Positions 1 through 13,342 of a stretch of 64,000 nt of DNA are shown one piece after another. The notes beneath the pieces were generated by a model. The model worked only from the letters and a program-made list of their open reading frames with translations. It had not been told where the DNA came from and did no database searches. This DNA comes from Phoronis australis (lineage: Eukaryota > Phoronida > Phoronidae): positions 629,715 through 693,714 of the forward strand of contig NMRA01000090.1 of assembly GCA_002633005.1 (NCBI GenBank), in the 5' to 3' direction. The number at the start of each line of letters is the position of its first letter. Within the stretch, counting starts at the first letter, position 1. The position numbers and the translations under genes are program-made.

Positions 1-2746
1 GTGATCCTATTTTGTTAAAGTTATTATCAACTAATAACGTACCAATCCCGTAGGTATCACGCCCATACACGGCGTTTCCTTGAGATCCTTCTATCCACAG
101 TCTTTGCTCATTCTCTTTAGTTAACATACAACATATGTACAAGCACTTTTCTGAGACTCCGTAGCCGAAACAGGCAAGTGTTGAATAAAATCAGTATGAA
201 AGAATGACTGCTACCTGCACAAACTTTCACATAAATGTGCATCCAGGGGGGATCCAGGATTTTGAGTTAGGAGCGAGCAGGGCAGAGTACGAACCAGGGT
301 TTTGCCATCAGATATTCGCACCCCTAAACTCCCAAATGGAATCTGACATAATGTTAGGGGGTCATGGCCCTCTTGCTTCTCTCAAACGCTAAATACACCA
401 CTTGCATCTATATTTCAAGCTCAGAACTTTGAGTTTTATAACTACAAATACATGTATTAAGGGTCATTTGAATATAATGCCGGGTTTGTGCGTATGACTG
501 AACATTTGAGTACATTAAAAGTATTGGCGACAGGAAAGGCGAAGAGGCTAGTTCTGCGAATTAACACTTAACTGTCTTGTGATTAAGCGATGTGACTGAG
601 GGGATTTTTAGCTCTCCAATGGCTAGCCGTGCTTAGAAAGAAAACCCTAACAGTTTTTTTTAGAAAGTTTACATGTATTGTGCGGGTAAGAAACATTGAC
701 TAAAACGAATCTTTGACTTAACTCACTCCACATCCTCGTTCAATGCAAGAACCTCAGCAATAAACTTTTGAGTCTGGGCGCTTTCGATAAATGCAAGATC
801 TCCACCATCTTTCCGACAGCGATCGCGTGCTTGCAGCCATGGTCTTTGATCGTTCGTGCCACCAAATAGCTTAATGCATCTGTCTTGATGTTGTCTGTAG
901 CCACCTTTACATTTTAACTTGGCTGAATACAAACATCGTTCAAATGAAGAAATATTTCATTTTACATACATGTACATTTAAGAATTAAATGCTTTATTCA
1001 GTTGTATGCTTTATGCCGACTATTTTCTTAACCGGTGTGCAGGCATAGCCGTATTTGGACTATGGTGTGTCGTTTGGGAGGCAGAAGACATAAATTTGCC
1101 CGAATTTTATCAGTCCGTGCCAAAATACTGGGAAACATCGATTTCTTAATCAGGAAGATAAGAATTAGTGGCACAAAACACCAAGTGTATTGTGAGAAAT
1201 ACCAGAATAGACTATGCTTTTGAAAATCGAAAATATTCAAATGAAAATATTCAATACCAATGGTAACTACATGGAATAATAAAAATGCGTCAGCTACACT
1301 TGTGCCATCAACTTCACAACGCCAACAGTGGAGCCCAAAAAAGGCAGAAATCATAGCACATATGTGTGTTTCAATAAATTTAAAGCGCGATTTAATTGAG
1401 AAAATATAGACATTTGCTCAAGTCTTAAATTTTCAGAGAAATGAATTCTCATTCTTCGATGCGTCATTAAAGAGTTCCTTTAGTCTGAGACGAGCTCATA
1501 ATAAAGATAAAGTGATAGAAAATAAAACATTTTTATTAACAAACATATAAACACGTAGATCGTTTAGGAAACTTAGTTCAGTCCCTAACTGGTACCAAGC
1601 ACTTGAGCCCAAAATTTCGTATATAGATTTACACGTTTCTATTTGATTTCTGTGTGAGTTTGCTGATAACTGTTGCGATTGACAGCGGTGCAAGTTGTTA
1701 CTTCTTCACCCACGGCCATATTGAAGCACATGACTTTATACGTCACTCACCAGAGTCAATGATCATCAAAGCACTCAGCTGCAACACAATTACCTGTCAA
1801 GTATAAAAGGGTTACATTAAATAATTAACGTAGATAAAAATAAACTACAAATTAAGCACCATTAATCTTTGTCTACGCTCATCTTTGATAATTGGTATAC
1901 TCCACTTACAACGGTGAAATTGATTTCTTGTTCTGTAAACTGGACTTAAATATGTAGGTTCATAAAATCACACCCAGTGCATTGATAGAGGCAGCGCAGT
2001 TTTGTTTGTCACCGCAAATAGTTATATCTGCATTTCGCTCTCTCCAACTGTCTACAAACGAAACTTAGGGTTTTATTTATTGTTATCAGTCCCGCAATAT
2101 TCGTTACCACGTTAGCAATTCACTTCGTTTACTGACAAGAACATTGGAACTATCAGCGACCCAAGAAAACATTTCAGGGATTGGCCTGCGAACTTCAAAA
2201 TAGCTTATGCACGCATCGCCTGTGCCTTGAGTTGCTAATAATAACCGAATCCTATCGTGGTAAAGAGTACTATGAGACCAATTTTAAGATAGTAAATGTC
2301 TCAAACCAATAGTCGTAACTTAGGCAACTAAACGGGATGAAATGCCTACTTATTTTTGAAATATACGGCTGGACATGGGTAGTGGCTAAGTTGATTGGGA
2401 GAAGGCACGGAAACGCTTAATGAAAAATCATAAACGGAGGAGATCTAACCAATGCACTTGGGCTTACAGAATAAAAGAGTCTTACATTGAGCTAATGCGC
2501 ACTTATATTCCTTTCCGTATGGTACATGACATTATAAATTGCTGCAGGGATGTGTACAAAACTTCAGTGAATAAAGAACGTCCTGCTCAAGAAATTCTTA
2601 CATTAATAAGACAAGTCGTTGAACTAACACAATGACTAATTGGAGATAAGTCATTCAATTGGTTTTGTTACTAATTGCGATTACATTGAAGGTGGTCTGT
2701 TGTACATAGAAAAACTTACCACCGACACGCTGACGAACACCGACAT
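1..2746 (-). CDS. C-type lectin domain protein, secreted or membrane (5' part; runs off left edge)
   Basis: Four exons fit by splice site and phase. Exon 1 is 2746-2720 (MSVFVSVSV, donor GTAAGTTT, phase 0). Exon 2 is 1778-1751 (LSALMIIDS plus one base, acceptor TTGCAG, donor GTGAGTGA). Exon 3 is 922-727 (acceptor TATTCAG, donor GTGAGTTA, phase 1 in, 2 out). Exon 4 is about 101-1, open to the edge. Joined, the first two exons make a clean signal peptide ending near DSA. Exon 3 shows the first half of a C-type lectin fold: CKGGYRQHQDRCIKLF, then W..A...C....GGDLAFIES and an alpha-2 helix. Exon 4 supplies LWIEGSQGN, the expected WIG-like strand, in the right phase. Carbohydrate binding cannot be judged because the calcium-site half lies outside the window. 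Exon 3 is firm; exon 4 has a weak acceptor; the split signal peptide is inferred from phase. Confidence 0.66.
241..392 (+). repeat. G-rich transposon-like fragment
   Basis: The stretch opens with a run like GGGGGGATCCAGGATTTT and contains several GGGG/CCCC tracts. This style recurs at 28371 and 29780-29949, where it sits at element ends with CAGTGGCRGATC-type termini. It is probably a fragment of a non-autonomous DNA transposon. The 62-codon frame across it shows no domain. Confidence 0.3.
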
Positions 2747-5700
2747 CACTTGTACCTGGAACAAAAGGAAGTCTGAGTCAAGAAAAAGGAACCGACTATG
2801 CTTATTCTCTCCAAATGGATCGACCGTCGATGAACCACAACCGTAACCAATATGTTTGGTTTCCTTCATAGACTGACAAGAAAATAAAAAGGGACTATCA
2901 CGAGCAATACATACACGTAGCTTACTTTATGGATCAGCTAGATAAATACGACCTGAAGGGTGTTATCGTCCAGTTTTCGCAATAATTAGCCTATCGTTTT
3001 AACGCGTAAACAAAATGTATCATAATGAGGTCTGACGCACATACCAACTAAATTCACGTGCACTCCTTTGTGTTTATGGACTCCGTAAAGAACTGTTTTC
3101 CACGTTTCTAGTTACTGCTTCAATGCCTGTCAAGTGGACAGATGCATTAACGTGGTCCATGTTTTGACAGATTATCAGCCAAGTTTATGTTGTTTTCATT
3201 AATAAACAGGGATTAATTCTCTAGGCATAAACTTGCGATAAAATAAGACGAACGCATGACACGCACTCTATCATAATCAACAACTTAGAACTAAAGCTTA
3301 CCGCACTAGTGTCACAGATACCTTGATGTATGTTATAAGCGGATGTAATTTTGTTCCAGAATGGTCATAGCCAGCCATTTTGTGTAGGGTGCATAAGACA
3401 CATAGTTGCTGTGGCTCACATCTTGACTGCATTTTTGGTGCGCACTATTTTATGATGTTTTGAAAAATTAAAGAGGTCTTGAACGTGATAATCAGACAAA
3501 ATTGCAATATCGAAACTGGTTCTCCGCCACTGAAACAGAATCCACCCTGCTCACTAGGTATTCTTAGGGTTTGTTCGTAACGATTTCTAATTTCCCTGGA
3601 TTACAGGGCACTTTAATTTAGTTTTAATTTGCAAAAGAACGAAAGATGTGTCAACTGCTCGTCAGTTTGTCGATTTTTCACCCACAAAGCAAAGCAAGTC
3701 ACCTTATTTGGTATGGCAAGACATAGACCTAACACTTTTCCCTTATATGGAAAATGTGATCTTTGACATGCGCGCATTTATCATAATTGGGAGGGAGATT
3801 AGAAACTCTTTGGTAACCACTCAATTTTTCCTTCGCGCGTATTTCAAAATCGTGGATTTTATTTCATGTAGTGAGTAACCTAATGCTGAGTTACAAATAG
3901 CTCGTCGGCCATTAGCAACATTATACGTTGTATATGATTCACATAACTATACAAGACAGTCTATTCTTCGCAGCGTCACATATGGCATTCACAGCATTTT
4001 CATGGCTCGTCAGCCGGTATTGGTAGTATATAACGTGCCCGAATTTGGAGAGCCACTTATCTCCAGTGAATAACGGGCATCAGCTGATTCCCAAAGTACG
4101 GACACGTGATATTCGACTATTACCCATCAACCTGTAAAATGTATTTCTTTATTTTTTACCTGTCTGTCACACAACAATTTTTAGTAAAGTTTTGTAAACA
4201 AGAAAGGTACATTGATAACAGCAGCGGTATCAATGGCATGGTCGATTCGTTTGATATTCATTTGCAAGATGAAATATCAAAATCGTTGCTACAGTTTTGT
4301 AAATTATCAATTCGTTTTCGTGTTTTGCTTCGTTTGAGTTGTTCGGGAAAATTGTAAAAGTCCTATTTTGATGCAAATATTGAACATTTCAAAAAATTAT
4401 TTTTAACAGCATTTTAAAAATCCGTGCATAAAGCGTAGTGTGTGGAACTTAATGGAATTAACTAAATTAGGGTTTTACATAATATTGATCATTTTACTCT
4501 GATCTCATACCTACTATAGTATTCAATTCCATGACCAGCTCAAGTCAGAGCATCGCGTACATTTTTTGAAATGTCCATAAACTCCGAAACGTTTTGAGAA
4601 ACATTGGTGGTTTCGTTACTCTTGTTGGTAGCGAAAAGAGAATTCTGTCACGGTAAGGAATGTTATGAAGATCAATGAGAACTCGAGAACGGAAGATGCC
4701 CGTCCCTTATAAAAATATATACAAATTCATGATCGGATGAATAAACGCCTCGATCAACCATAGACTATTACCGAGTATCTACTGGAGAACAAACAAAAAG
4801 TGAAAGAAAACACCTCCATATTGGTTCACAAATATGTCTTATTTTTTTACTTTATAATACTTGATGTGAATTAACAATTAAACATGGAACATAGGCGGGT
4901 GTCAGCGTGACGTATCGACACGTGACCTACAACTGAGAAGCCAGGAACTTAACACTAGACAACTAGTGAACACAGAGAGAGACTTGGCAAAGGTAACTTG
5001 ATAATAAGCGTGACCTAACTGCGTTTATCGGAACTGTCCGTTCCTCGTTGTTCATTAAGTTACTTGTCACGGCGGGTTAGTTTCAGTTTCTGAAGAAGGA
5101 CGGTATTTAGGGGAATTCCAGGCGTTTTACAATGACCATTTCGATTTCCAACAGAACATGTAAATGCATATGAAGAGCAGTACACCTGTGGAGATTAGTT
5201 ATTTTATACAACAACATCGGGACTCTCCAATGTCTGTGCTCGACATTCGATTAGAAATTTGACCAAATGCATGTTACGCTTCGACTCAGTTGATACATTT
5301 GTACTGAAATCATAAGTTGCGACTTGTTAAATTTCGAACCTGAATTTGAGAACAGACATAGCAGATATGAAATAATTTACAGCAGATTTCACAGCTACGG
5401 TACAGAGAATGGTGAAGATTAATCCGGTGCTGGGGTAACAACACGGTGTATAGCGGCTTTAAGCAAACGTTTAATGTATCTGAACTAAAAAATCACCTAC
5501 AATAATGCAGATAAATGACAACGTAACTGGCACTGCCTCCAGTCTTTGTGTTATAGCACCTGTTAACTGTTGTCACGATTCCCACCCAATGAAAGTTGTC
5601 CAAAAACAACAAAAAGGAATCTGTATTGCTGTATATACATGGTCGTCTAACAACAACAACTATCAGCTGACAGAATTCATGTTTTTATGTAAAACCTAAT

Positions 5701-7389
5701 TTATATTGTTGTTACATTTAACTAGACAACACAATCCGAAAATAACTTAGATCGACAATCTTCAGTAATGCACAGGATATCCTCCATTCACACAACTCTG
5801 GCTTCGCCACCTTTGGTCTGTGTCGAGGAAACTAATGGATGACAGATGGATGTTTTCTGTGGATTTTTGTCACACAAGACACAGAGCTCTGCAAAAGTAT
5901 TGCAGCACCTCTTGACTGTTCTCTTCACTGTCAATGGGATGATGGCGATGATATTGCTGACCACGGCACTTGGCCAAATACACTCATGTTTTCAGAGAGA
6001 CAGGAACTTCGTCTTCTGCTTGGAACTTTCACCTCACTATCGAACTTCCTTGGCACCATGTTGCTGGGAGAGTCCCCTGAAATGAGTCGAGCCTATCTTA
6101 TCACCATAACAATTGGGATTTTGTCATCTTTGGCAGGCTGGCCCAGTGAAGTTGCAATCAACTGGATAACACTTGAAAATGGCAGTTGCGATACAAGTAA
6201 CACACTGTTTCAAAATGGCTGAAAATCTGACGATGAAGAACGTTTAGTGCCCAAGGTAATTCCTATGACTGTTGCTGATTGGTTGATAATAGGCCAAGAC
6301 GCAGCTGATTGGATTATTATGGGGCGACAGTCATTTTTTATTGGTTACCTCCAAGGTAAATGGCCTTATCCGGGTTATAAATATGTTTAAAGACATTTTG
6401 TGCAGGGTTACGATCCAAATAAAAAATAATTACTTGCGGTCTAATTTACGTTGTATCCGACGTGCACAGGCTACTCAGGTAGGACAATTGCATTGATCAC
6501 TTGTAACATTTTTATTTGTTAAAACCGATTCGAGGATTGTAACAGCATGCCAAAGTGAGACTCGCATCTACAGCCTTGAGTAAAGAAAGCGAACATTTAC
6601 CGCACTAGGCCAAACTACGTTACAAATAGTCGTGGTTTGAATTGCTTACATCACAGAAATTCGTTAAGAGACCACGATTCGTTTTCTTAAATAAAATAAT
6701 ATAATATAATAATAATTTTGATATAGTATCTACAAAGGCGGACGCAAAGGCGGAACCAACCCTTTAGGAAACGGAGGGGAACAAGAAAAACGAGAAGTTC
6801 ATGAATAAAGTTACATGTCGCCAACAATGAAAAGAAAATCCATAATACAGTGTAATTAAGTGTCCGAATCTCTGAGGTCAGAGGTCTGTAGAAATGGAAA
6901 ACTAGAAATCGTCCATTTTCCAGTGTTTTTTGTTGGCTGCTTTGACTACTTAAATGGGGTGTAGATCCTTGGACCTTCCCCTGAGATGTCGCCTATGAAC
7001 CACCACTACAAAGTAATAGTTTGTTACCTTACTCAACGCACAAGTTTGGAGAAAGGCTGCCACACCAACGTGCGTTGTTAACGTTTGAGGCTATTAAGTC
7101 AACGGCATTGATGAGTGACCGTCCACCTAAACTCATAGGACCTACGTAGTTTGAGGCACATTGAACATGTGTGACTTGTATTTTTTATCTTTCAGGTGAA
7201 GTTTCAGTTGCATTATAGCAATTGACGTTGTGACAGTTTTGTTGAAATCATCAGAAAAGAACTTCTAACTGATATTCCCCTAATTCCAAGAATCATTCAG
7301 CGCAACCAATCACAACAGGTAAAGAATATTACGATTCAGCAGTGAAACTGGCAATGATATTGATATCGACATGAATTTGTTGATCTTAC
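2747..7389. other. No confident gene; upstream of the lectin gene and 3' of receptor gene A
   Basis: No exon chain is convincing here apart from the ZIP-like relic at 5839-6222. A minus-strand splice acceptor (TTTTGTTCCAG) lies just above exon 1 of the lectin gene and may end a 5' UTR intron. The part at about 4100-4440 belongs to a dispersed AT-rich repeat also seen at 18740-18990 and 30480-30720. A final exon of gene A may hide between 6700 and 7390. Confidence 0.4.
5839..6222 (+). pseudogene. Possible degenerate ZIP (SLC39-like) transporter fragment
   Basis: A 127-codon frame contains SLSNFLGTMLLGESPEMSRA followed by a hydrophobic stretch ending GILSSLAGWPSEV. The spacing resembles the C-terminal membrane segments of ZIP zinc transporters (a small-residue helix with a GxxxGE-like turn, then a G.....A..PE helix). 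The preceding overlapping frame (5846-6085) is also hydrophobic and could be the frame-shifted upstream part. No conserved HN..DG metal-site motif is visible. It is most likely a relic or a chance resemblance. Confidence 0.22.
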
Positions 7390-10300
7390 TGGACTCTTCT
7401 GCAATTGTGGGTACTGAATTTCTTGGCGACTCAGGAATAGTAGGGATAGACGGTCGTCGCGATGCTGATGCTAAGTAGAGTTCACTTTGAATTGACGGTG
7501 TCGGTGTCATGACAAATGAGTCCCTCCTGAATGGCACGTCATCAGGTCTTGGCGTCCACGTGTTCTTCCTGCGCACGCCATAATACGGAGTGCCGTCAGC
7601 GGCGCCACATCGGATGGACTCTCTTTTCAGAAGACTCGATCTCGGAGGTTTGTAATGGGGATTCATGAGCGATGGACGCCTTTCTCGAGGTGCATTGTGA
7701 TTTCCAAAAGGGCTTACTTTTGGACTGAAATGGATATATAAAATATAACAACTGTTTACCCACAGTGTAGCTTGCTTTGCCATCTACTGTCGCTGTGTGC
7801 CGCGCTTTTAAGCTGTAGAACACGTTTCATGTAGTGAATTTAAGGAGCATAAAGTTAAAACGGATTACGGGCACAGCGGCATGACACATATGTGTGCGTA
7901 GGTATAACGTCACCAGCTTTTAACAACTTAGTAACTACATGTAGGCCAAATGTATGGCTCGGTGGGACTTTAAAAGCGAGAGTAAAAAACACGGTTTGAT
8001 TTCACAACTTCAGGCGAGTTTTAATTTTCCTGAAGCTATGAAATCAAACTTTAAAGTATGTGGTAGAATTCACATATCCATTGTTGCATTTCAAAGAATC
8101 TGAATTTGTTATTTTGGTTCGTGAAATCTATCCTGTGTTGGTTTACTGAACTACTCACAGCCTGCTGTTCCTTGGATCGAACGTGCAGCAACAACAGGTC
8201 AGGCAGACTGAGAACAACGTAACACAGAGGGCAGCACCAGCGATAATGGCCACGATCTCCCACATCTTCAGTCTCGATGGAGCGGTAGTCGGCAACACAG
8301 GCTTCCCCTTCAATACACACCATAATTAGTAAATTTATAGACAGCATACGCACACACATCGCATGGCCAGAGTTGAATAAGAAGTTTCTTTACAGTATCT
8401 TTTGAACGATCCTTCTAGAAGAACTAGGCTTCGTTTCATGAAAGTTAAAAGTCTTAAGTTTGCTTGTTGACACGACGCCAACAGCATTGTTCAACAAGCG
8501 CAACGTGACACGTGATTGAATGACGTCATTGTTACATTACATTTATTCTGGTCTGAGTTAAAGATGCAGCCTCATTTAATTGTGAATATGCAAATGAAGT
8601 ACTAATTTATAAACAACCCCGGGTCCTCCAGTGTGCCGGAACCCATCCGTGAACCAATTACCATTACAATCTTGCGAAAGTCTCGTTTTGCGAGATAATT
8701 TTCATGTAAACGAGTATGGTCATAATTCATCGTTACCCCACCAATGTTTCATGGTACAATTTTTATTATTAATTTAATACTGTCAAATAACGATTGCATA
8801 ATATTTAGAATTACTAGAGCTCAAACTTGTTGTAGTATTATGTTTTCTTTAAAACCGACATCAATATTGTTTCTTTCCTGATCATACTTGTACACACAGT
8901 TCTCCAGGAAGTCAGTAGATGGTGCTTGTTACATTTCTAAACAATCACAGTTTTAATAAGACATAGCATCTTTAAGTATAAAATAGTTTCACGAAACGGA
9001 GCCCATGTCTAACGGGTAGATACCCTAAAGCTGTAGCGTAATCAATTCTGGGTAATAGGTCCGTACTGTTGTTCTGTAGATATATTTTGTAAGAAAAGCA
9101 AGACTTTGCTAACCTCACAAAATCACGCGAGTGAAAGGCAAGTTTTCGCGAGTTTGCTTAAGACCTTGCCATCGTAAGCAAGCAAATCGCGGTTACGTGT
9201 ATGACCGCTGAGGTTGACATGATGAATTATGGAATTGCATTTATTAAAACATCCGATAGAATTCACTTTTTTGTTCCATAACCGACGATTCCCGCCGAAG
9301 AAATTGCGTTTACAAAACGCAATCTAGGTTTCACAAAAAACGAATAACGAGACGTGTTATATAAGGCACCTAAAACAGAAGAAAGACGTACCATAGGTGT
9401 TATGGACGCTTTAGCGTCTCGATCGGTTAGATGCATAACGAGCAACGAGTGAGTGGTCAAGAGCCCTGCGCCAGTGTTGGAGTATATTTCCTTGACGATG
9501 AAATATATCTGAAAAAGCGATCATAAATAGGCAAGAAAGCATGAATTATAAATAAAAGTGAATCATTAAAATGTTATTCGAAATGTGATTGGCAGATACG
9601 CCTTTGATTGGCACCTCTCCGAACGATATCGCTTAACGGATATTTACAAAAGATATCTAAAGCCTTGCTCCTATTTATGAAGTGCCATCACGTGTTTCAC
9701 TGTTTTCAGATTTATGTTTATTCAGTTTGAATGTACAATTTCCCATACTTAGCACTGTACAGCATCCTGGTGATATATGTTTGCAAGGCTGAATTTAAAC
9801 AATTTAAACAGATCTGACTACCTTGTCCTCTGCCGAGTCGTTGGACCTTGTGATGTAAGTCAGTTCACCTTTCCTTGTTAGGGTTACATTTCCATACAAA
9901 GGTTTGGGTTTATACTCATCCAATGCGAACTCAATATTATCCCCTTCGTTGTCTTGAGCAAAAAGGGTTACTTCAAAAGTACCTTAAAATAATAATTATT
10001 TTCAGTGTTTGAGTGTTTGATTACTTCATCTTCACTCCATTGAAACATTAAAATCTATACTGTTGACATATGAAGTCATGCTACACACATCTCGCGTTTT
10101 ATGCCTGCGAGTACTTTGGGAAAGCCCAGTCACATATACTGGTTTTCACCCACGAATCTATCATAACTGTTATAATTATGAAAGAAAACACTTCCGTAAG
10201 CACAGAAACAATTTTCGGTCCGAGTTATTTCAACAAGGAAATGACGTCACTGGTGCCCGATGTAGAGCCGCTAGAGTTGGAGCCGGCGTGACGTTAAATT

Positions 10301-13300
10301 CCACGTTACATGGGTAACATCAATGTATCAAAGGTGAGTAAAAGGACGTGGAATAAACATAGTTGATCATGTAATTTGAATTTGGAACAGCAGATGGTAT
10401 GAACGGATGGGAAATGGACGTTCAAACTGGAAACACTGGCCTAAAAACGCAAAGGTCGGACAAAAAATGCAAGACGGTCTCAAAATGCGAAGGTCAGAGG
10501 GGCAATGGGAAGGGCTGTGATGGGAAGGAGGAATTATGTTTCTTTCATTTTCTGTTCTCTGGTCGTCTTACACATTGTCTACTTTCAAAGTAAATATGTT
10601 ATCCACTTTCTGCCACAGTGGCTTAGCTAATGTGTGCCTCTGCAAGAAAATTTAGGGAATTATAGTTAATGTAAAATAAAATCAGCGCCTGAAAAGGCAT
10701 TGCTCTGCCTTCATTGTTCGCAGCAGAAATGGCAGTGTTAACAATGTCTACTTTAAGAAATGATATTCACTATTTCAAAGGTGGGCTCACTGGTACATTT
10801 AAGATGGCGTGAGTTCGAAAAAAGTCCACGAAAGCGTGCATCAATAGCTGCATGTTGAGCCTCTTGGCAAAGAATGGCATACTTTAATAACTAGTTCCTT
10901 CCCATTCCTCTTCAATACTTCGCATCTTATCACCACCATATTAGTCAGAGAAGGCAGTGTAGTCTAGTGGGTTAGGTGCTTGCTTTCTTTACTCGAGATC
11001 GTAGGTTCGAGTCCCACTGCTTCACACTGCCAAACTCTCGAGTCAGGTTTCTAGGTTCTCGGCTCAGTTTTAACTATATATTAATAAAGCATAAAAATGG
11101 TTTCAGGTGATCAGTGCAATGGGCCCACATGCGCTGCCTGCAATTATTTTTTATCGGGTTAGTCAGCCTACGAAACTAGGATACGTGTTGCGGTTCTATA
11201 GTGGTAAGGTGTCACTACTAATACCTGGTCCACTTAAGTATTTATGACCTAAAGAAATGTGATTAGAACTGAACCGGCATTGCTAGGATTGCAATTAAGT
11301 TTAAACATGGCCCCAGGCTTAGAGAAATTCCCCGTAACACAACGACATACATGTACAGAAAACTTTGAATTCTTATGAAGCCACAGCACAAGTTAAATTC
11401 GTTTGGGTGTCATTGGTCTAGACGAGTCTGTGTTTACTTCTTCTCGTTATTTACTGTTCATTTTAATTATTGCTATTGTTGTACAGAGTAACTTCAATGG
11501 CCGATGTGGCAATCGTGTAAGCCGCACCTTTTCCAGTCAGTTTCATAGCAGGTGGTGACGTCACTACAGGCGGAGTGTTTATGTTTCGTTTCCAACGGAG
11601 GTGAATTAGGCCGTGTTGATCTGTGCGGAGATTAGACACCTGATAAAAGATAGCACATTTAGTTTCAAAAAAGTGCGACATAGGAGGTGAGAAAAGGTTT
11701 TGTTGGTTAAAAATTAAACAGTGTGGAATACTTAGAACTTATATTATACCGCAAAGCACCAACAAACCTGGGTTCCGTTAAAAACTGATTTTTCATTTAG
11801 ACTCCTTACTCCTATAGAATCGGTATTAAGATCTCCTTTATTAAGGTAATCAGTGATTGTCGTACTGAAAAAAAGAATCTAATTCGTTAGTCATCGAGAC
11901 CATCCTCAGTAAATAAAACGGCATGCCGGGACAAGTCAACATGTAGAGCCTGGTCTCAAACAATTACAAAGTGTCAGTTTTTTCAAGCCCAGAAACCACA
12001 TCTGTTTCATTTAAGGAGGAATTCTATACAAATTTCGCAACTGTAAGTGAACTAATTGAAAAAATAGTGTATTTATAGCCACTATCCTTTAGGCTGCCAG
12101 TACCGACGGATTAGGTTTTACAACATTCTAAAGGTAGATCGAGGGTAACCAAGCACACTGTTTAGTTATTTATTTTTTATTAATGTAATATTTACAATGA
12201 GGGTAGCCCCATCAGTTCACACTGCTTTCCATGGGAGCCCTCAGTAAAAATAAACAGATAGTAAGACAAAAACAGAATTACACAATGAAAGACAAATTTA
12301 AGTAATAAGCAAAGAATAAGAAATTAACATGGAAAGACTGATGAAGCAAAATAAAAATAAAATATGATAAACAAAAAATAAAGAAATTAAGTCAAGATTT
12401 GGCATCTGCAGTTCCATAAAAAGGGCCCGCTGTAGTGAAATGATTTTTCCCAGTCTCACTTCTGCGTTTAGGAAGATTGAAATCAGATGATGATGAGGAT
12501 CCAGTATTGTAGCGATTAGTAGTCATCTTAAACTTAGCAAATAAGTGAGACCTGACAAGACATTTAAAACATTTGTACATAAAACAAGCAGATATCATGT
12601 TATTTGATGCACAAAATGAATGTGACTTTACCAAAGCGTAGAGGGTTGTGAGCGTGTGATAACATTTAGCTCCTTTGTTAACTGTCAAGCAAAGTCTTTT
12701 GTTTGGTATGACAACAGGCAGGCCAATTATCTACCACGCTTACTACAGACCACGTGTGAACTCAAACCCAGACCAAATTGGTACGTTCGGAAGGAATAGA
12801 TTGTCGTAACTTCGGTTGTACATGTAGTTGGGCGATTTTGGCGATTCAAAAACTAAACATGATCAGCATTTGACGAGGAATTCAGACATGCTATTGGTTC
12901 ATGTTCAAATATGTTGTAACATAACTTTTTTAACAGCAAAGCCCAGTCAGGCTAGATACGATCTTATTGGAGATTAGAACAATTATCGAACAAAAGAGAG
13001 CTGTCCCTCTTACCGTAAATTTGAGAATGGGGTTAATCAGTCGTGTAAGATATTGGCTGCAGTGGTCATCTTCCCAACTTATTGTTGGGCTTGAGAATCG
13101 AACAAGTTTGGAAACAAACAGGAAAACGTCGTCATGATTATTTAAAACCGTAATAAAACTGTATAGCTATTTTTATAGCGCTTTAACTGCAAGTCTACGC
13201 AAGTCATTTAACTTACCCCAGAAGTAGTTGCCTTCCCTTCTGTCCTGCTATCAAAGAGTCTTATCCCAGTAACATTTGTACATGAGCACAATACAATTTC

Positions 13301-13342
13301 AAAGATTGCAACCAAGAATATTTCGTTAGACCGAACAGCCAT
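7390..13342 (-). CDS. Receptor gene A: signal peptide, cadherin/VCBS-like domain, one membrane span, Ser/Arg-rich tail
   Basis: Six exons join without a phase conflict: 13342-13217 (phase 0), 11639-11528 (phase 1), 9982-9822 (phase 0), 9508-9392 (phase 0), 8307-8159 (phase 2) and 7724-7390 (phase 1; more may follow). The first exon encodes a signal peptide (MAVRSNEIFLVAIF...). Exons 2-4 form one beta-sandwich module: NTPPVVTSPPAMKLTGKG, then TFEVTLFAQDNEGDNIEFAL, then GNVTLTRKGELTYIT, closely matching the cadherin-like/VCBS repeat pattern (T.L....D.DGD...F.L...P..G.V.L...GELTY). Exon 5 carries a stalk and membrane span (MWEIVAIIAGAALCVTLFSV) followed by CLTCCCC, a likely palmitoylated boundary. 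Exon 6 is a cytosolic tail with RRPS repeats resembling basophilic kinase sites. Donors at exons 2 (GTGCGG) and 3 (GTAGTC) are weak, but the domain reads through both. Reading past 7390 gives an alternative stop near 7310. It is a type I surface protein with unknown ligand. Confidence 0.68.
10955..11030 (+). repeat. tRNA-derived SINE head or tRNA relic
   Basis: Sequence TAGTCTAGTGG fits a pol III A box and GGTTCGAGTCC fits a B box, spaced as in a tRNA gene. The acceptor and anticodon stems do not pair well, so this is not a working tRNA. A similar B-box unit lies at about 18475-18545. It sits inside the large intron 2 of receptor gene A. Confidence 0.45.
12160..12688 (-). mobile_element. 3' end of a non-LTR retrotransposon (CR1/L2-like), broken
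   Basis: On the minus strand a frame ends with NRYNTGSSSSSDFNLPKRRS followed by ETGKNHFTTAGPF. This matches the typical C-terminus of non-LTR reverse-transcriptase proteins (YNTR...NLP..R...GK..F...GP.LWN). A one-base shift turns the expected LWN into YGT. The 3' flank at 12160-12400 is AT-rich and holds the GAGGGCTCCCATGG-type block common at such tails. It lies between exons 1 and 2 of receptor gene A in the same orientation. Clade assignment is tentative. Confidence 0.55.
12700..13216. other. Intron of receptor gene A; one doubtful extra exon
   Basis: A minus-strand open stretch ending in a good donor (GTAAGAGG, near 13010) would encode ISWEDDHCSQYLTRLINPIL. Its incoming phase (2) does not match exon 1 (phase 0), while exon 1 joins exon 2 directly. 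It was therefore left out of the model. Confidence 0.3.

Noticed and set aside
10070-10291. Plus 73-codon frame ending in an acidic tail
   Set aside because: It lies antisense in an intron of gene A with no supporting splice pattern or domain.
10955-11030. Functional tRNA gene
   Set aside because: A and B boxes are present but acceptor and anticodon stems are not complementary.
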